Origin: Micromonospora orduensis
GTDB taxonomy: Bacteria; Actinomycetota; Actinomycetes; Mycobacteriales; Micromonosporaceae
DNA: 58,315 bases
Direction: 5' to 3'
NCBI RefSeq assembly: GCF_006228125.1
Contig: NZ_VDFY01000170.1
Location: 1-58,315, forward strand
A program made the translations under genes and the position numbers. Positions 36,266-46,356 of the stretch are shown here, in pieces. The notes under the pieces are model-generated. The model searched no databases, had not been told where the DNA came from, and was given only the letters and a program-made list of their open reading frames with translations. The first letter of the stretch is position 1. Each line of letters starts with the position of its first letter.

Positions 36266-36723
36266 CAGCTACCACGGCCTAGGCGAGTCGAAGTTACACC
36301 GTGAGGCCTTGCCAAGGACGAAGCCCTGGCTTATGCCGAAGCGTGCTTTAGCTCCGACTTGGGCGCTGGTCCCCGCCGCCTTTCTGACCTGCGTGGTACC
36401 TCCTGCGGGTCGAACTACGAGGTTGTCGGCTCCGCCTGAAACTGGATTTGAGCCAGAGTTGGAGGGGCGTCCGCTCCGTCCGCCACCGGCCCACCGGCCC
36501 GGCTCCACAAAGCCCGACGTTTCCCCGCTGCTTCACCGTCAGGTAGCGAACCCATCCGGCAGACGATGCTGATGACGCAGGGGCAAGGGCGTTCCGCAAA
36601 CGATTCCGGGGCGTTCCACACCTTGACGGTGCTTCTCGAAGTCCGCACGGCAACTCATAGTCGGTCACTAGGAGGATGCGGAGAGTAGGCTTGATCGACT
36701 AGCCTCTCTGGGTTGTGGGGGCA
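36266..36723. other. Intergenic region before hsdR, nothing recognised
   Basis: About 458 bp. No tRNA, long hairpin or convincing gene is visible; the open frames here have poor codon bias. It should contain promoters for the Nudix gene (minus) and the restriction-modification operon (plus). Confidence 0.4.
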
Positions 36724-39477
36724 ATGTCTAGCGATGTCCGGCTTCAAGCAGAGCAGCGGGCCCGGGTCCTGATCGATCGGCAGCTTCGAGATGCCGGCTG
36801 GCTCGTGCAAGACCGCTCCGAAACGAACCTCTTCGCGGGCGCGGGTGTGGCCGTTCGTGAGGCGATCATGGCGAAGGGCCATGGCCGGGTCGACTACCTC
36901 CTGTATGTCGACCAGCGGGTCGCCGGGGTGATCGAGGCCAAGCCGGAGGGAACCCCGCTGTCAGGGGTGGAGTGGCAGTCGGCCATGTACGCCGAGGGCC
37001 TTCCTCCCCCGGTGCGGCTGAAGGCGCTGACCCGCGACGGACGGCTGCCGTTCGTGTTCGAAGCCAGTGGCTCGGAAACCCACTTCACCAACGGCTACGA
37101 CCCCCAGCCCCGGGCCCGCCGTGTCTTTGCCTTCCCGCAGCCCGGCACCCTCGCCAGGATCGTCCGTAATGCGGAAGCCGACCCGAAGCAACCGACGTGG
37201 CGAGCTAAGGTCCGTCACCTGCCACCCCTGGATACAGCTCCACTGCGCCCAGCGCAGATCACTGCGATCGAAGGCATCGAGCGGTCGCTGACCGAGCAGC
37301 GGTTCGACCGGTCGCTGGTGCAGATGGCCACCGGCGCGGGCAAGACCTTCACGGCCGTGACCGAGTGCTACCGGCTGCTCAAGCACGGCGGCTTCACCAG
37401 GGTGCTCTTCCTGGTCGACCGCAACAACCTGGCGGACCAAACCTTCGCCGAGTTCCAGAACTACCGCACGCCGGGTGACGGGCGGCGGTTCACCGAGTTG
37501 TACAACGTCGACAAGCTCACCAGCGCCGGCATGCTGGGCAGCTCCAGCGTAGTGATCTCCACGATCCAGCGGGTCTTCAAGGTCCTCGCTGGCGACACCG
37601 CTCCCGAGGGCGACGACCCGGGCCTCGACGGCTTCGTGCCTGACGCCCCGGTCAGCGTTGTCTACAACGCTGGGATGCCCCCGGAGATGTTTGACCTGGT
37701 GATCGTGGACGAGGCGCACCGCTCGATCTACGGGGTTTGGCGAAGGGTGCTGGAGTACTTCGACGCGCACATCGTCGGCCTGACCGCCACCCCCGGTAAA
37801 CAGACCTTCGGGTTCTTCCGGCAGAACCTCGTGTCGGAGTACACCTATCCGCAGTCGGTGGCCGACAACGTCAACGTCGACTTCGACCTGTACCGGATCA
37901 AGACCCAGATCAGCAGCCAGGGCTCGAAGATCGACGCCGGCACAGTGGTGCCGAAGGTCGACCGTCGCACCCGCGTCCAGCGGCTGGAAACCCTCGACGA
38001 GGACCTGGAGTACACCCACAAGCAACTCGACCGGGCGGTCACCGCCACCTCGCAGATCCGCCTGGTGCTGGAAACGTTCCGTGACAAGCTGTTCACCGAG
38101 ATCTTCCCTGGCCGGCACACCGTCCCCAAGACGCTGATCTTCTGCAAGGACGACGCCCACGCCGAGGAAGTCGTCACCACCGTCCGCGAGGTGTTCGGCA
38201 AGGGCAACGACTTCGCCGCGAAGATCACCTACAGTGCTCGCGACCCCAAGGGCCAGTTGCAGGCGTTCCGCACCTCGGCGAGCCTGCGCATCGCGGTCAC
38301 CGTCGACATGATCGCCACCGGCACCGACGTCAAGCCGCTGGAATGCGTGTTCTTCATGCGCGACGTGCGCTCCGCAGCGTACTTCGAACAGATGAAGGGC
38401 CGCGGCGCCCGCACCATCGCCCCGGCAGACTTCCAGGCCGTCACCCCAGACGCCACCCAAAAGACCCGGTTCGTCATCGTCGACGCCGTCGGCGTCACCG
38501 AGCACGACTTCGTCGACCCACCCCTAAACCGGGACAAGGGCGTCTCCCTCAAGCAACTGCTCGACAAGGCCGCCACCCTCACCCTCACCGAGGCCGAAAC
38601 CGCCACCCTTGCCTCCCGCCTGGCCGCACTGGAACTGCAACTCACGCCCGACGAGCGCACGGAACTTGACGCCGTCGCCGGCGGCTCAGTGCGCGACATC
38701 GTCCGCGGCCTGGTCGACGCCGTCGACCCCGACACCCAAGCCCGCGCTACCGCCAACGCCACCGACCCCGCAGCCGCCGTCCAAGCCCTGCTCGACACCG
38801 CGGTACGCCCCATCGCGGCGAACCCACAGCTGCGGCAGCGGATCTTGGAGCTACGCCGCGCCCACGACCGGGTCATCGACGAGGTCAGCGTCGACGTGCT
38901 CCAAGACGCCTACGGCGTGGTCGACACCTCCCGCGCCCGGTCGATAGTCGAGTCCTGGCGGGCGTACCTGGACGAGCACCGCGACGAGATCACCGCGATC
39001 CAACTGCTGGCCGAGGCGCGCGAGCGGAGGATCTCCTTCGCCGACATCAAGGAACTCGCCGAGCGCATCCAGCGCCCGCCCCGCAACTGGACCATTGACC
39101 TCATCTGGGCTGCCCACAAAGCCATCGAAGCTGACCTCGTCCGGCACAGCGACCGGCACACCCTCACCGACCTGGTGTCGCTGATTCGGTACACGATCGG
39201 GCAAGATAACGAACTCGTGCCGTACGCGGAGAAGGTCCGCGAGCGGTACGCCGGCTGGCTTCGCCAGCAGGAGCAGGCCGGGGTGACGTTCACCGACGCG
39301 GAGAGGTGGTGGCTGGACCGCATGGTCGAAGTAATCGCCGTGTCGGCTGGCATCAGCCCCGACGACCTGGACAACGCCCCCTTCACCGAACGCGGCGGCA
39401 TCGACGGTGCCATACGCGAACTCGGCCCCCGCACCGCCACTCTCATCGACCAACTCAACACGGAACTGACCGCGTGA
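36724..39477 (+). CDS. hsdR: Type I restriction endonuclease subunit R
   Basis: The 917-aa protein combines a PD-(D/E)xK nuclease (Asp57 in GRVDYLLY, then Glu71-Ala-Lys73) with an SF2 translocase: Walker A MATGAGKT (201-208), DEAH at 329-332, TATPGK and the later FCKDDAHAEE and DMIATGTDVKPLECV helicase motifs. The C-terminal helical part binds the methylase complex. It cuts unmodified DNA after ATP-driven translocation. ATG 36724 follows GTGGGGGC. GTGA overlap with hsdS. The system probably protects the element or host against phage. Confidence 0.95.
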   Translation: MSSDVRLQAEQRARVLIDRQLRDAGWLVQDRSETNLFAGAGVAVREAIMAKGHGRVDYLLYVDQRVAGVIEAKPEGTPLSGVEWQSAMYAEGLPPPVRLKALTRDGRLPFVFEASGSETHFTNGYDPQPRARRVFAFPQPGTLARIVRNAEADPKQPTWRAKVRHLPPLDTAPLRPAQITAIEGIERSLTEQRFDRSLVQMATGAGKTFTAVTECYRLLKHGGFTRVLFLVDRNNLADQTFAEFQNYRTPGDGRRFTELYNVDKLTSAGMLGSSSVVISTIQRVFKVLAGDTAPEGDDPGLDGFVPDAPVSVVYNAGMPPEMFDLVIVDEAHRSIYGVWRRVLEYFDAHIVGLTATPGKQTFGFFRQNLVSEYTYPQSVADNVNVDFDLYRIKTQISSQGSKIDAGTVVPKVDRRTRVQRLETLDEDLEYTHKQLDRAVTATSQIRLVLETFRDKLFTEIFPGRHTVPKTLIFCKDDAHAEEVVTTVREVFGKGNDFAAKITYSARDPKGQLQAFRTSASLRIAVTVDMIATGTDVKPLECVFFMRDVRSAAYFEQMKGRGARTIAPADFQAVTPDATQKTRFVIVDAVGVTEHDFVDPPLNRDKGVSLKQLLDKAATLTLTEAETATLASRLAALELQLTPDERTELDAVAGGSVRDIVRGLVDAVDPDTQARATANATDPAAAVQALLDTAVRPIAANPQLRQRILELRRAHDRVIDEVSVDVLQDAYGVVDTSRARSIVESWRAYLDEHRDEITAIQLLAEARERRISFADIKELAERIQRPPRNWTIDLIWAAHKAIEADLVRHSDRHTLTDLVSLIRYTIGQDNELVPYAEKVRERYAGWLRQQEQAGVTFTDAERWWLDRMVEVIAVSAGISPDDLDNAPFTERGGIDGAIRELGPRTATLIDQLNTELTA

Positions 39478-40754
39478 GCCAGCCTCCGTCGCACTGGAAA
39501 CCCACGACACTCGGAGAAATCATCGAGCGAATTGAGGCGGGTCGCTCATTTGCTGGCGAATCGAGGCCAGCGAACCTTGACGAGTGGGGCATTATCAAGG
39601 TCAGTGCCATGACGTACGGCACGTTCCGTGAGAACGAAAATAAGGCGGTCCCGGCCGACGCCGACTTCTCCCCGGTTGTTGAAATACAACCCGGGGACCT
39701 GCTCATCAGTCGAGCCAACACTCGTAACTACGTTGGCGCCTCGGTCCTCGTGGGCAATTGCCGCCCACGCCTGTTGCTCAGCGATAAAAGCCTGCGGCTT
39801 CACCTCATTGGCGCAGTGGATCGGCGCTGGCTTTGGTACGCACTTAACACGCCGAGTGCTCGAAGATATCTGAGTGATGCCTCGACTGGCGTTAAGTCTG
39901 GAATGCGCAACATTTCGCAAACCTCGCTGCGGGCAATGCCTCTTATGCTGCCGCCGCTCGATGAGCAGTGGCAGATCGTCGAGATCCTTGAAGACTACCT
40001 CTCCCGTCTCGACGCTGCTGAAGGGTTGGTATCCACGGGAAGGCGGAAGCTCCTCGCCCTGCGTCGGTCAATTTTAAGGGCGGTGATTAATCCGGCTGAT
40101 CGGCCGATGGTGCCACTGCGGCAGCTTGTGGAGCGGATTGAAGCCGGCAAGTCCTTTGGTGGTGCGGCTGGTCCGGCAGCACCGGAGCAGTGGGGGATTA
40201 TCAAGGTAAGTGCTATGACGTGGGGAGAATTTCGGCCGGAGGAGAATAAGGTGGTCCCGGCGGCAGCCGTTAATCCTCAGCATGAGATTCGTGCTGGCGA
40301 CCTACTCGTTAGCCGCGCCAATACCGGTGACTATGTGGGCGCTTCTGTCCTGGTCGGTCAGGTCCGTCCCCGGCTGCTGCTTAGTGACAAGAGTCTCCGA
40401 GTGGTGCCTTTTGGCAGTGTTGATCTACGTTGGCTTTGGTTCGCGCTTTCTTCTCCTCATTCTCGCTCGCAAATATCGGCCAAGGCGACGGGCATCAAAG
40501 ATTCCATGCGAAACATTTCACAGGCAAGCCTACTGTCAGTTGAGGTCCCGGATGCGCCGCCGGCCGAGCAAGCAGCGGATGTTGCCAAGCTGACGACGCA
40601 TTTCGATGCAATCAAGGGTCTTGCGGACTCGTTGGCCGGTGCAGCCCGGAGGCAACGGGCACTGAAACGTGCGTTGCTTGATGCTGCGTTCTCCGGGCGG
40701 TTAACAGGGCGGGCTAGCGACATGGACATCGTTGAGGAGATGGCGGGTGTCTGA
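39474..40754 (+). CDS. hsdS: Type I specificity subunit S with two homologous target domains
   Basis: The 426-aa subunit has two target-recognition halves with the same sequence pattern. IIERIEAGRSF, DEWGIIKVSAMTYG, DLLISRANT, YVGASVLVG and RPRLLLSDKSLRL in half 1 reappear as LVERIEAGKSF, EQWGIIKVSAMTWG, DLLVSRANT, YVGASVLVG and RPRLLLSDKSLRV in half 2. Each half is followed by a helical spacer (LRRSILRAVI, LKRALLDAAF). The recognised half-sites are therefore probably the same or nearly so, in inverted orientation. GC content drops clearly relative to hsdR and hsdM, as is common for exchanged S genes. GTG start overlaps hsdR. Confidence 0.93.
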   Translation: MSQPPSHWKPTTLGEIIERIEAGRSFAGESRPANLDEWGIIKVSAMTYGTFRENENKAVPADADFSPVVEIQPGDLLISRANTRNYVGASVLVGNCRPRLLLSDKSLRLHLIGAVDRRWLWYALNTPSARRYLSDASTGVKSGMRNISQTSLRAMPLMLPPLDEQWQIVEILEDYLSRLDAAEGLVSTGRRKLLALRRSILRAVINPADRPMVPLRQLVERIEAGKSFGGAAGPAAPEQWGIIKVSAMTWGEFRPEENKVVPAAAVNPQHEIRAGDLLVSRANTGDYVGASVLVGQVRPRLLLSDKSLRVVPFGSVDLRWLWFALSSPHSRSQISAKATGIKDSMRNISQASLLSVEVPDAPPAEQAADVAKLTTHFDAIKGLADSLAGAARRQRALKRALLDAAFSGRLTGRASDMDIVEEMAGV

Positions 40755-42240
40755 CGCACGGCGGTTGGTCGACAAGCTGTGGTCGTACTGCAATGTGCTG
40801 CGCGACGACGGGGTCGGCACGATCGAGTACACCGAGCAACTCACGTACCTGCTGTTCCTGAAGATGGCGCACGAGCGCGAGACCCGGCCGCTGAAGCCGG
40901 AGCAGGTCGTGCCACCGCACTGCTCGTGGCAGCGGCTGCTGGACGCCGAGGGCGACGACTTGGAGTTCACCTACCGGCGCACCCTCGAAGACCTCGCCCG
41001 CCAGCCCGGCACACTCGGCACGATTTACCGTAAGGCGCAAAACCGCGTTCAGGATCCGGCCAAGCTCAAGCGGCTGATCGTCGACCTGATTGACAAGGAG
41101 AACTGGTCGGCCGCCGGCACCGACATCAAGGGCGACGCGTACGAGGAACTGCTGTCCAAAGGTGCGGAGGACATCAAGTCCGGCGCCGGCCAGTACTTCA
41201 CACCTCGTCCGGTGATCCAGGCGGTGGTCGACTGTATTCAGCCGACCGTCTGCGACACCGTGATCGACCCGGCCGCCGGCACCGGCGGCTTCCTCCTCGC
41301 CGCACATGAGTATGCCTCCCGCCACGCCGAGACGCTGACCCCGGCCGAACGCGCCCACCTGCGCGACACCTTCGTCCACGGCGTCGAGTTGGTCGATGGG
41401 ACCGCGAGGCTCGCCGCGATGAACCTGCTGCTGCACGGCATCGGCACCCCGACCGGTGAAAGCCTCATCGAGGTCAAGGACACGCTGATCGCCGACCCGG
41501 GCCAGCGGTATTCGGTAGTGCTGTCCAACCCGCCGTTCGGCCGTAAATCTTCCCTCACCATGTTCGGCGCGGACGGCCGGGAGGCACGCGAGGAACGGGA
41601 GATCGAGCGGCAGGACTTCGTCGTTACCACCGCCAACAAGCAGCTCAACTTCGTCCAGCACATCGCCACGATCCTCGACATCAACGGCCGCGCCGCCGTC
41701 GTCTTGCCAGACAACGTGCTGTTCGAGGGCGGAGCGGGAGAGACTCTGCGGAAGCGGCTGCTGCGCGACTTCGACCTGCACACCATGCTGCGCCTGCCTA
41801 CCGGCATCTTCTACGCCCAGGGTGTCAAGGCCAACGTGCTGTTCTTTGACAAGAAGCCCGCTGCGGAGCGTCCGTGGACCAACCGGCTGTGGATCTACGA
41901 CCTGCGGACCAACCAGCACTTCACGCTTAAGCAAAACCCGCTACGCCGCCACCACCTCGACGACTTCGTCGCCTGCTACCTGCCCGGCAAGCCGCGATCC
42001 GAGCGAGTCGAGACCGAGCGGTTCAAGTCCTTTACGTACGACGAGCTGCTCGGCCGGGACAAGGTCAACCTCGACATCACCTGGCTGCGAGACGACTCCC
42101 TGGAGGACATGGAGAACCTCCCAGCACCCGAGGTCATCGCCCGAGAGATCGCCGAGGACCTCACCGCGGCCCTTGCCGAGTTCGAGGCGGTCGCCGCAGC
42201 GCTGGAGGCCGCCGCGTCCGAGAAGGCGCGACTCCATTAG
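40747..42240 (+). CDS. hsdM: Type I DNA methyltransferase subunit M
   Basis: The 497-aa N6-adenine methyltransferase has motif I DPAAGTGGF (from Asp174) and the catalytic NPPF (Asn261-Phe264), with a typical helical N-terminal domain (VDKLWSYCNVLRDDGVGTIEYTEQLTYLLFLKM) and QYFTPRPVIQAVVD ahead of motif I. It methylates adenine in the sequence chosen by HsdS, using S-adenosylmethionine. The GTG start follows GAGGAGATGGCGG and overlaps hsdS by 8 bp. The gene order R-S-M is less common than R-M-S or M-S-R. Confidence 0.95.
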   Translation: MSDARRLVDKLWSYCNVLRDDGVGTIEYTEQLTYLLFLKMAHERETRPLKPEQVVPPHCSWQRLLDAEGDDLEFTYRRTLEDLARQPGTLGTIYRKAQNRVQDPAKLKRLIVDLIDKENWSAAGTDIKGDAYEELLSKGAEDIKSGAGQYFTPRPVIQAVVDCIQPTVCDTVIDPAAGTGGFLLAAHEYASRHAETLTPAERAHLRDTFVHGVELVDGTARLAAMNLLLHGIGTPTGESLIEVKDTLIADPGQRYSVVLSNPPFGRKSSLTMFGADGREAREEREIERQDFVVTTANKQLNFVQHIATILDINGRAAVVLPDNVLFEGGAGETLRKRLLRDFDLHTMLRLPTGIFYAQGVKANVLFFDKKPAAERPWTNRLWIYDLRTNQHFTLKQNPLRRHHLDDFVACYLPGKPRSERVETERFKSFTYDELLGRDKVNLDITWLRDDSLEDMENLPAPEVIAREIAEDLTAALAEFEAVAAALEAAASEKARLH

Positions 42241-42478
42241 CAGCAAATGATCTTCCGTCGCTCTCGGCACCGCTGTGAGCAGTCGGTGGGACCGAGGGTG
42301 TTGATCCCCGTCTCCTGTCCGCCAGCGAATTGGACATTGGCCAAGGCCTGGGGACGGTGAGAAAGGTGTCGAGGCAAACGTGACGGCGTGGCCCGAGCGC
42401 GAACTGGCATCCGATCGCTAGCGTTCCCTCATGCCCATTCGCTGGAGCGCCCATCCATCAACAGCCACAACTTGGAGT

Positions 42479-45400
42479 TTAACTCTGGTGGGTCAGAGCA
42501 ACTCGCGCTGCGGTGAACCGGTCCGCCTGTGAAGCGAACTGGACTAGACTCATAAGCAGCGGTGTGGCAAGGGCGTGACCATGCTGGGCGACAAGGCCGC
42601 GATAGGTATCAGCCAGCACGGGTTCCACCGGATCGGTAGTATCGGAACGTTCTTTCATGGCGGCTCTGATCCCGCGGAGCACAACCGGCAATCGGTCCGG
42701 ACGCATCCAGGATTTAGTTAGGCAGAGCCCCAGCAAGATTCGCAGGTTCATGCTTGCCGCGGCCTCGTTTGGTGCGCAGCGGACCAAGCCAACGGCTGCG
42801 GCCGAGATCCAGCCCTCGACGTCGTCGAGCGCTATGTCGGCGCGTTGCTGCACTGCGGCGAAGGTGAATTCGAGGACGTCGTTGGGGTCGGCCCATGCGG
42901 CGGCGCGGCTGATGGCGAATGCGGCACCCCGCGGCCTCCACGCGTCCATCGTGGCAGCGAGGTCGAACGCAGCACGGCTGAAGCCGAGGTCGGCGTAGTA
43001 GTTGTAGATGAGGGTTGCTTCGATCACTGGCAGTAGGTCGCGTTGCAAGCGTCCCTGGTTGGCGAGGTGTCGCAGCAAGTCGACTGTGCCGAAGGTGAGT
43101 ACTCCGAGGTCTGCAGCGACGGTGCGAAGCACCGTGTCGTCGCACCAGAACGGGACGCCATCGGTAGCCGCCATGTCGAGCGATGCCAGCCAATCAGATT
43201 GACCCGGCATCTCCTTGAGGGTTTTCAGCTGCGGCCACGGTCGCCGCACGGCGTCGCGCAGGATATTGCACACCTGTTCGGCCTGATCGGCTAGGCCATC
43301 CGCTTCGGACTCCTCGATCGTGACGACTCTGGGCTGGCCAGCAGCGGGATCCCAAGTTATCGACGTCGTGGACCGTAAGCCCAAAGATTCGTGCCCGTGT
43401 AAGGCATCACGGTAGGCCGGGTCGGCCGCTAGAACCTGCCCGAACACGGCTAGGAGACGGGAGCGAGTACCGGCATCCAGCAGGGCCAATGTGTGTGCTG
43501 CGGTGGTGTCGAGAACCACGGGGTGATCTAGCGCGACCGCCACGGCCGCTCGGCATGGCGCCTCGTGGACGGGGCTGTGGGAGCGGACAAAGCCCGCCCC
43601 GCGTTGCAGGGATACCTCGGCATAGCTGGCGCCGGTCGCTTCCGCCAGCAGACCCACGGGCAATTCCGCGTTGTGGACCTTCGCGAAAATGTCCTCTAGG
43701 GCTTCATGCCGAGCGCGAAGATCCGGGATAAGGGCGGTTAGTGGGCGATCTTTAGGGATTTGAACCGCTTTGAACACGGTACTGTCGGGGAAACGCTGTG
43801 TGTAGCCGGCGGTCGCTGCGTGTAGCGCAGCTAGGTCCTCCGTCGACGGCGTGAGTTCCTGTCGTCGCAAGCCGGCGTAGAGCTGGGCGATGAAGACGCC
43901 GACCAATTGCTCGTCATCAGGCCATCGGCCCATCGTCGACAAGGCGCGCGGCACGAACTGGGGACTGGCGTCGTACCTAGCCGCGAGACTGATCGAGGTC
44001 ATCGCGTCGTGGCGGTCACGGGGCGGCACTGGGTCGCCGTTGGGCGTGAGGGCGCTCCAGGCCGCTGGGAGGTCGTTTCGGCGGACTAGTGAGTGCACCA
44101 GGGCCCAGCGGGCATTTGAGTCGTAGGGATCGAGCGTCACCAGGGCACGCGCTTGTTGGGTGGCCTGCTCCCAGTCACCGGACTCGTCATGGATTTCGAA
44201 CAGAAGGGCTCGGGCACTGAACTGTCCCGCCCATCCCGGACCGCCCATAGTCAGAGCGGACTCCGCAGTCCGGCGTGCCGCCTCCAGGTCACCCGCATCT
44301 CTGAACTCGCGGGCAGCCATCAGCATCATTCGGGGCTCCGTCCAGCGCTCGGCACCGGCTTTTAGGACTTCGGCGGCTAGCCGCGGTTCGTCTCGATCTC
44401 GGTGTCGTTCGGCTAGGGCAATGGTCAAGGTGGGGCTTTTCCCGGCCCCGGTCCGGAGCGCCTCCATGCTCCCCCCGTCTGCGCTCATGGCCTGCTGAAT
44501 GACCCTTATCTCGTGAACTAGGTCCGGATGAGTCCTTTCGAGGCCACCGAGATCGGGTACTGACGCACCAAGCTCAGCCAAGCTTCTGGCCGCGATGAGG
44601 ATTTCCGCATCGTCATTGGCCCTGCTCAGCGCAGTCTCCCAGGCTGTGATCGCCTCGGACGTATTATTCTGGGCGGCAAGTTCGAGGGCGAGAATTTCAG
44701 CTTCAGTAAATGGGTCGTCAAGGCCCTCAGATGCTGCGCGAGCCTGATCGAATCTTCCGGTCCATGCGGCGAGTTGCGCGGCCTCGCGTCGCAGCCGTGG
44801 ATCGGCTGCCTCGGCATCGCTTGCGTCGCCATCAGGCAGTGGTTGAGTTAGTTTCCATGCTTCGACGTGGTTGCCCCCCAACGCCGCCGCCTTCACAGCG
44901 ACCAGTATCGCTGCGACGCTATCGCCTTGCCATGTGCGACGGGCATTGCGTGCCCGGATGGCCAAGTCCCCTGCCTGCAATGCATCAGCCAGGCGATGGA
45001 CCGTCTGCCCGTAACGCCCCCGCGATAGCAGCAACTCCGCCGCCAGGAGAGCACTTCCACTGGCACCCTCGATTTCGGCGGCCTCCAGCGCCAGCGTCAC
45101 ACCACCATTTAGGTCCCCGACCCGGACCGTCAACCGTGTCAACAGTTGTAGTTTCAGGGCCCGATCACCTGGTGACTCGACGTTCCAGGCCGATATCGCC
45201 CTGATGGCTTCCTGCCATTCCTCCCGATGCGTGGCGAGCAGACAACTTGCCAGGGGGTGCTGTGCCGTTGCGGCCTCCAGAATGCGTTCCGCTTCCGGCG
45301 GGTCAACCTCGGACAGGCACATCGCGCGACGTGCCTGCCAGTAACCGGCGGGGAACGCACCTCTATCCAATCCGGCGGCAAGGTAGCGAGCCGCTGCTGT

Positions 45401-46093
45401 CGGCCGTCCGTAATCAACGGCCAGCTCGCCCAGCCAGCAGACCACGTCAGCGGGAGCATCGGCGTACCAGCTTGGTGGCACCTCCGCCCACTGCCTGAGC
45501 AGAGCACCCCGGTCACTGGCCGATGTAACGGCCTGCACCACCTGCTCGGTGAGCGGCCACGAGCCGCGCAACTCCAACGCACGGTCGCGGCGCCACGGGT
45601 GTAGCTTCCTCACCTGCTCCATGAACATTTCAGACTCAGAGAGGCGGTCCAGGATAGACCGCGCGGTGGTCGCTACCGCCTCGCGCGTCGCGGACCCTTC
45701 CGCTCGAAGGTGCTCGACCTCCCAGTCATGGGCGACTGCGGTCGCGGCCGCAGGGTCCTGGGCACGCAGGAATGCGGCCAGGACCAACATCAAGACCACC
45801 TCGGCGTCGCGGCTGCGTTGTTGCTCGTCCCCTGGAAGCAGCAATGCCAGGCTTTCGACAGCGGTGGACAGGCTCTTCGCGCTGCCCGTCCGGAGCTGAT
45901 CTTGTGCTTCCGGCCGCGCTAGCCAACTACGCAGTTCCGACCATTTCAACCTGACGCCGCGCTTGCGGGCCTGCCTGGCAACACTCCATGCGACACGCAA
46001 GCGGACGGTTGCTCGGCTGGCCTGTCGCGCAAGGGGCCCGGACGCCAAGCCGCCAGCGGCCTTCAGCATGGCTCCTGAAACGACGGGTTCCAT
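42479..46093 (-). CDS. Large TPR-repeat protein with PIN-like C-terminal nuclease domain
   Basis: The protein of about 1204 aa is mainly helical, with many degenerate TPR-type repeats across residues 150-800 (for example AARYLAAGLDRGAFPAGYWQ; EAARRTAESALTMGG; ARALVTLDPYDSNARWALVHSLVRR). Near residue 860, HPVVLDTTAAHTLALLD and, near 985, PFWCDDTVLRTVAADLGVLTFGTVDLLRHL resemble the acidic core of a PIN-domain ribonuclease. It lies beside the type I restriction system and may be a defence protein in which repeats sense a ligand and the PIN domain cleaves RNA. The ATG at 46093 follows GGGAGA; an upstream ATG at 46210 adds 39 less typical residues. Confidence 0.65.
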   Translation of the reverse strand: MEPVVSGAMLKAAGGLASGPLARQASRATVRLRVAWSVARQARKRGVRLKWSELRSWLARPEAQDQLRTGSAKSLSTAVESLALLLPGDEQQRSRDAEVVLMLVLAAFLRAQDPAAATAVAHDWEVEHLRAEGSATREAVATTARSILDRLSESEMFMEQVRKLHPWRRDRALELRGSWPLTEQVVQAVTSASDRGALLRQWAEVPPSWYADAPADVVCWLGELAVDYGRPTAAARYLAAGLDRGAFPAGYWQARRAMCLSEVDPPEAERILEAATAQHPLASCLLATHREEWQEAIRAISAWNVESPGDRALKLQLLTRLTVRVGDLNGGVTLALEAAEIEGASGSALLAAELLLSRGRYGQTVHRLADALQAGDLAIRARNARRTWQGDSVAAILVAVKAAALGGNHVEAWKLTQPLPDGDASDAEAADPRLRREAAQLAAWTGRFDQARAASEGLDDPFTEAEILALELAAQNNTSEAITAWETALSRANDDAEILIAARSLAELGASVPDLGGLERTHPDLVHEIRVIQQAMSADGGSMEALRTGAGKSPTLTIALAERHRDRDEPRLAAEVLKAGAERWTEPRMMLMAAREFRDAGDLEAARRTAESALTMGGPGWAGQFSARALLFEIHDESGDWEQATQQARALVTLDPYDSNARWALVHSLVRRNDLPAAWSALTPNGDPVPPRDRHDAMTSISLAARYDASPQFVPRALSTMGRWPDDEQLVGVFIAQLYAGLRRQELTPSTEDLAALHAATAGYTQRFPDSTVFKAVQIPKDRPLTALIPDLRARHEALEDIFAKVHNAELPVGLLAEATGASYAEVSLQRGAGFVRSHSPVHEAPCRAAVAVALDHPVVLDTTAAHTLALLDAGTRSRLLAVFGQVLAADPAYRDALHGHESLGLRSTTSITWDPAAGQPRVVTIEESEADGLADQAEQVCNILRDAVRRPWPQLKTLKEMPGQSDWLASLDMAATDGVPFWCDDTVLRTVAADLGVLTFGTVDLLRHLANQGRLQRDLLPVIEATLIYNYYADLGFSRAAFDLAATMDAWRPRGAAFAISRAAAWADPNDVLEFTFAAVQQRADIALDDVEGWISAAAVGLVRCAPNEAAASMNLRILLGLCLTKSWMRPDRLPVVLRGIRAAMKERSDTTDPVEPVLADTYRGLVAQHGHALATPLLMSLVQFASQADRFTAARVALTHQS

Positions 46094-46356
46094 GGATTCT
46101 CCCGATGTTGGGCCCAGTCGTACACCTTCGCCCATGGGGCGCGCGATCACCCTAGTCGGGGCCACCGACAAGTCTCTGTGCACGACAGGCGCGGGCGAAC
46201 CCGGGGCCAAGCCCAGACAAAGTGCTATCGCCCTCTTGCCATGCTCGCGGTTCCCGAAGAGTCGGCTTTTATCAGCTCTTGATTACCGGGAAGGTACACC
46301 ATCCGAATAGGTCTACTCCTACCTAATCTCGGCAACGGTGTCGATACCGCCCTGGC
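46094..46356. other. Intergenic region containing an att-arm-like repeat
   Basis: About 260 bp between the TPR-PIN start and the 3' end of the four-TM gene. Apart from the att-like repeat at 46262-46293, it is expected to hold the promoter of the TPR-PIN gene. No other structure is recognised. Confidence 0.4.
46262..46293 (+). repeat. Internal copy of the right attachment arm
   Basis: Aligned without gaps to 50303-50334, 26 of 32 positions match, including GGCTT, TATCA, CTTGA, TACCG and the terminal GAAG that contains the crossover triplet. The similarity stops at both edges. No B-type host half or left arm follows. It may be a relic attachment site of an earlier integration, or an accessory integrase-binding site. 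Confidence 0.6.

Noticed and set aside
36266..36723. Possible tRNA or recombinase remnant before hsdR
   Set aside because: No cloverleaf with matching arms and no conserved catalytic residues could be found.
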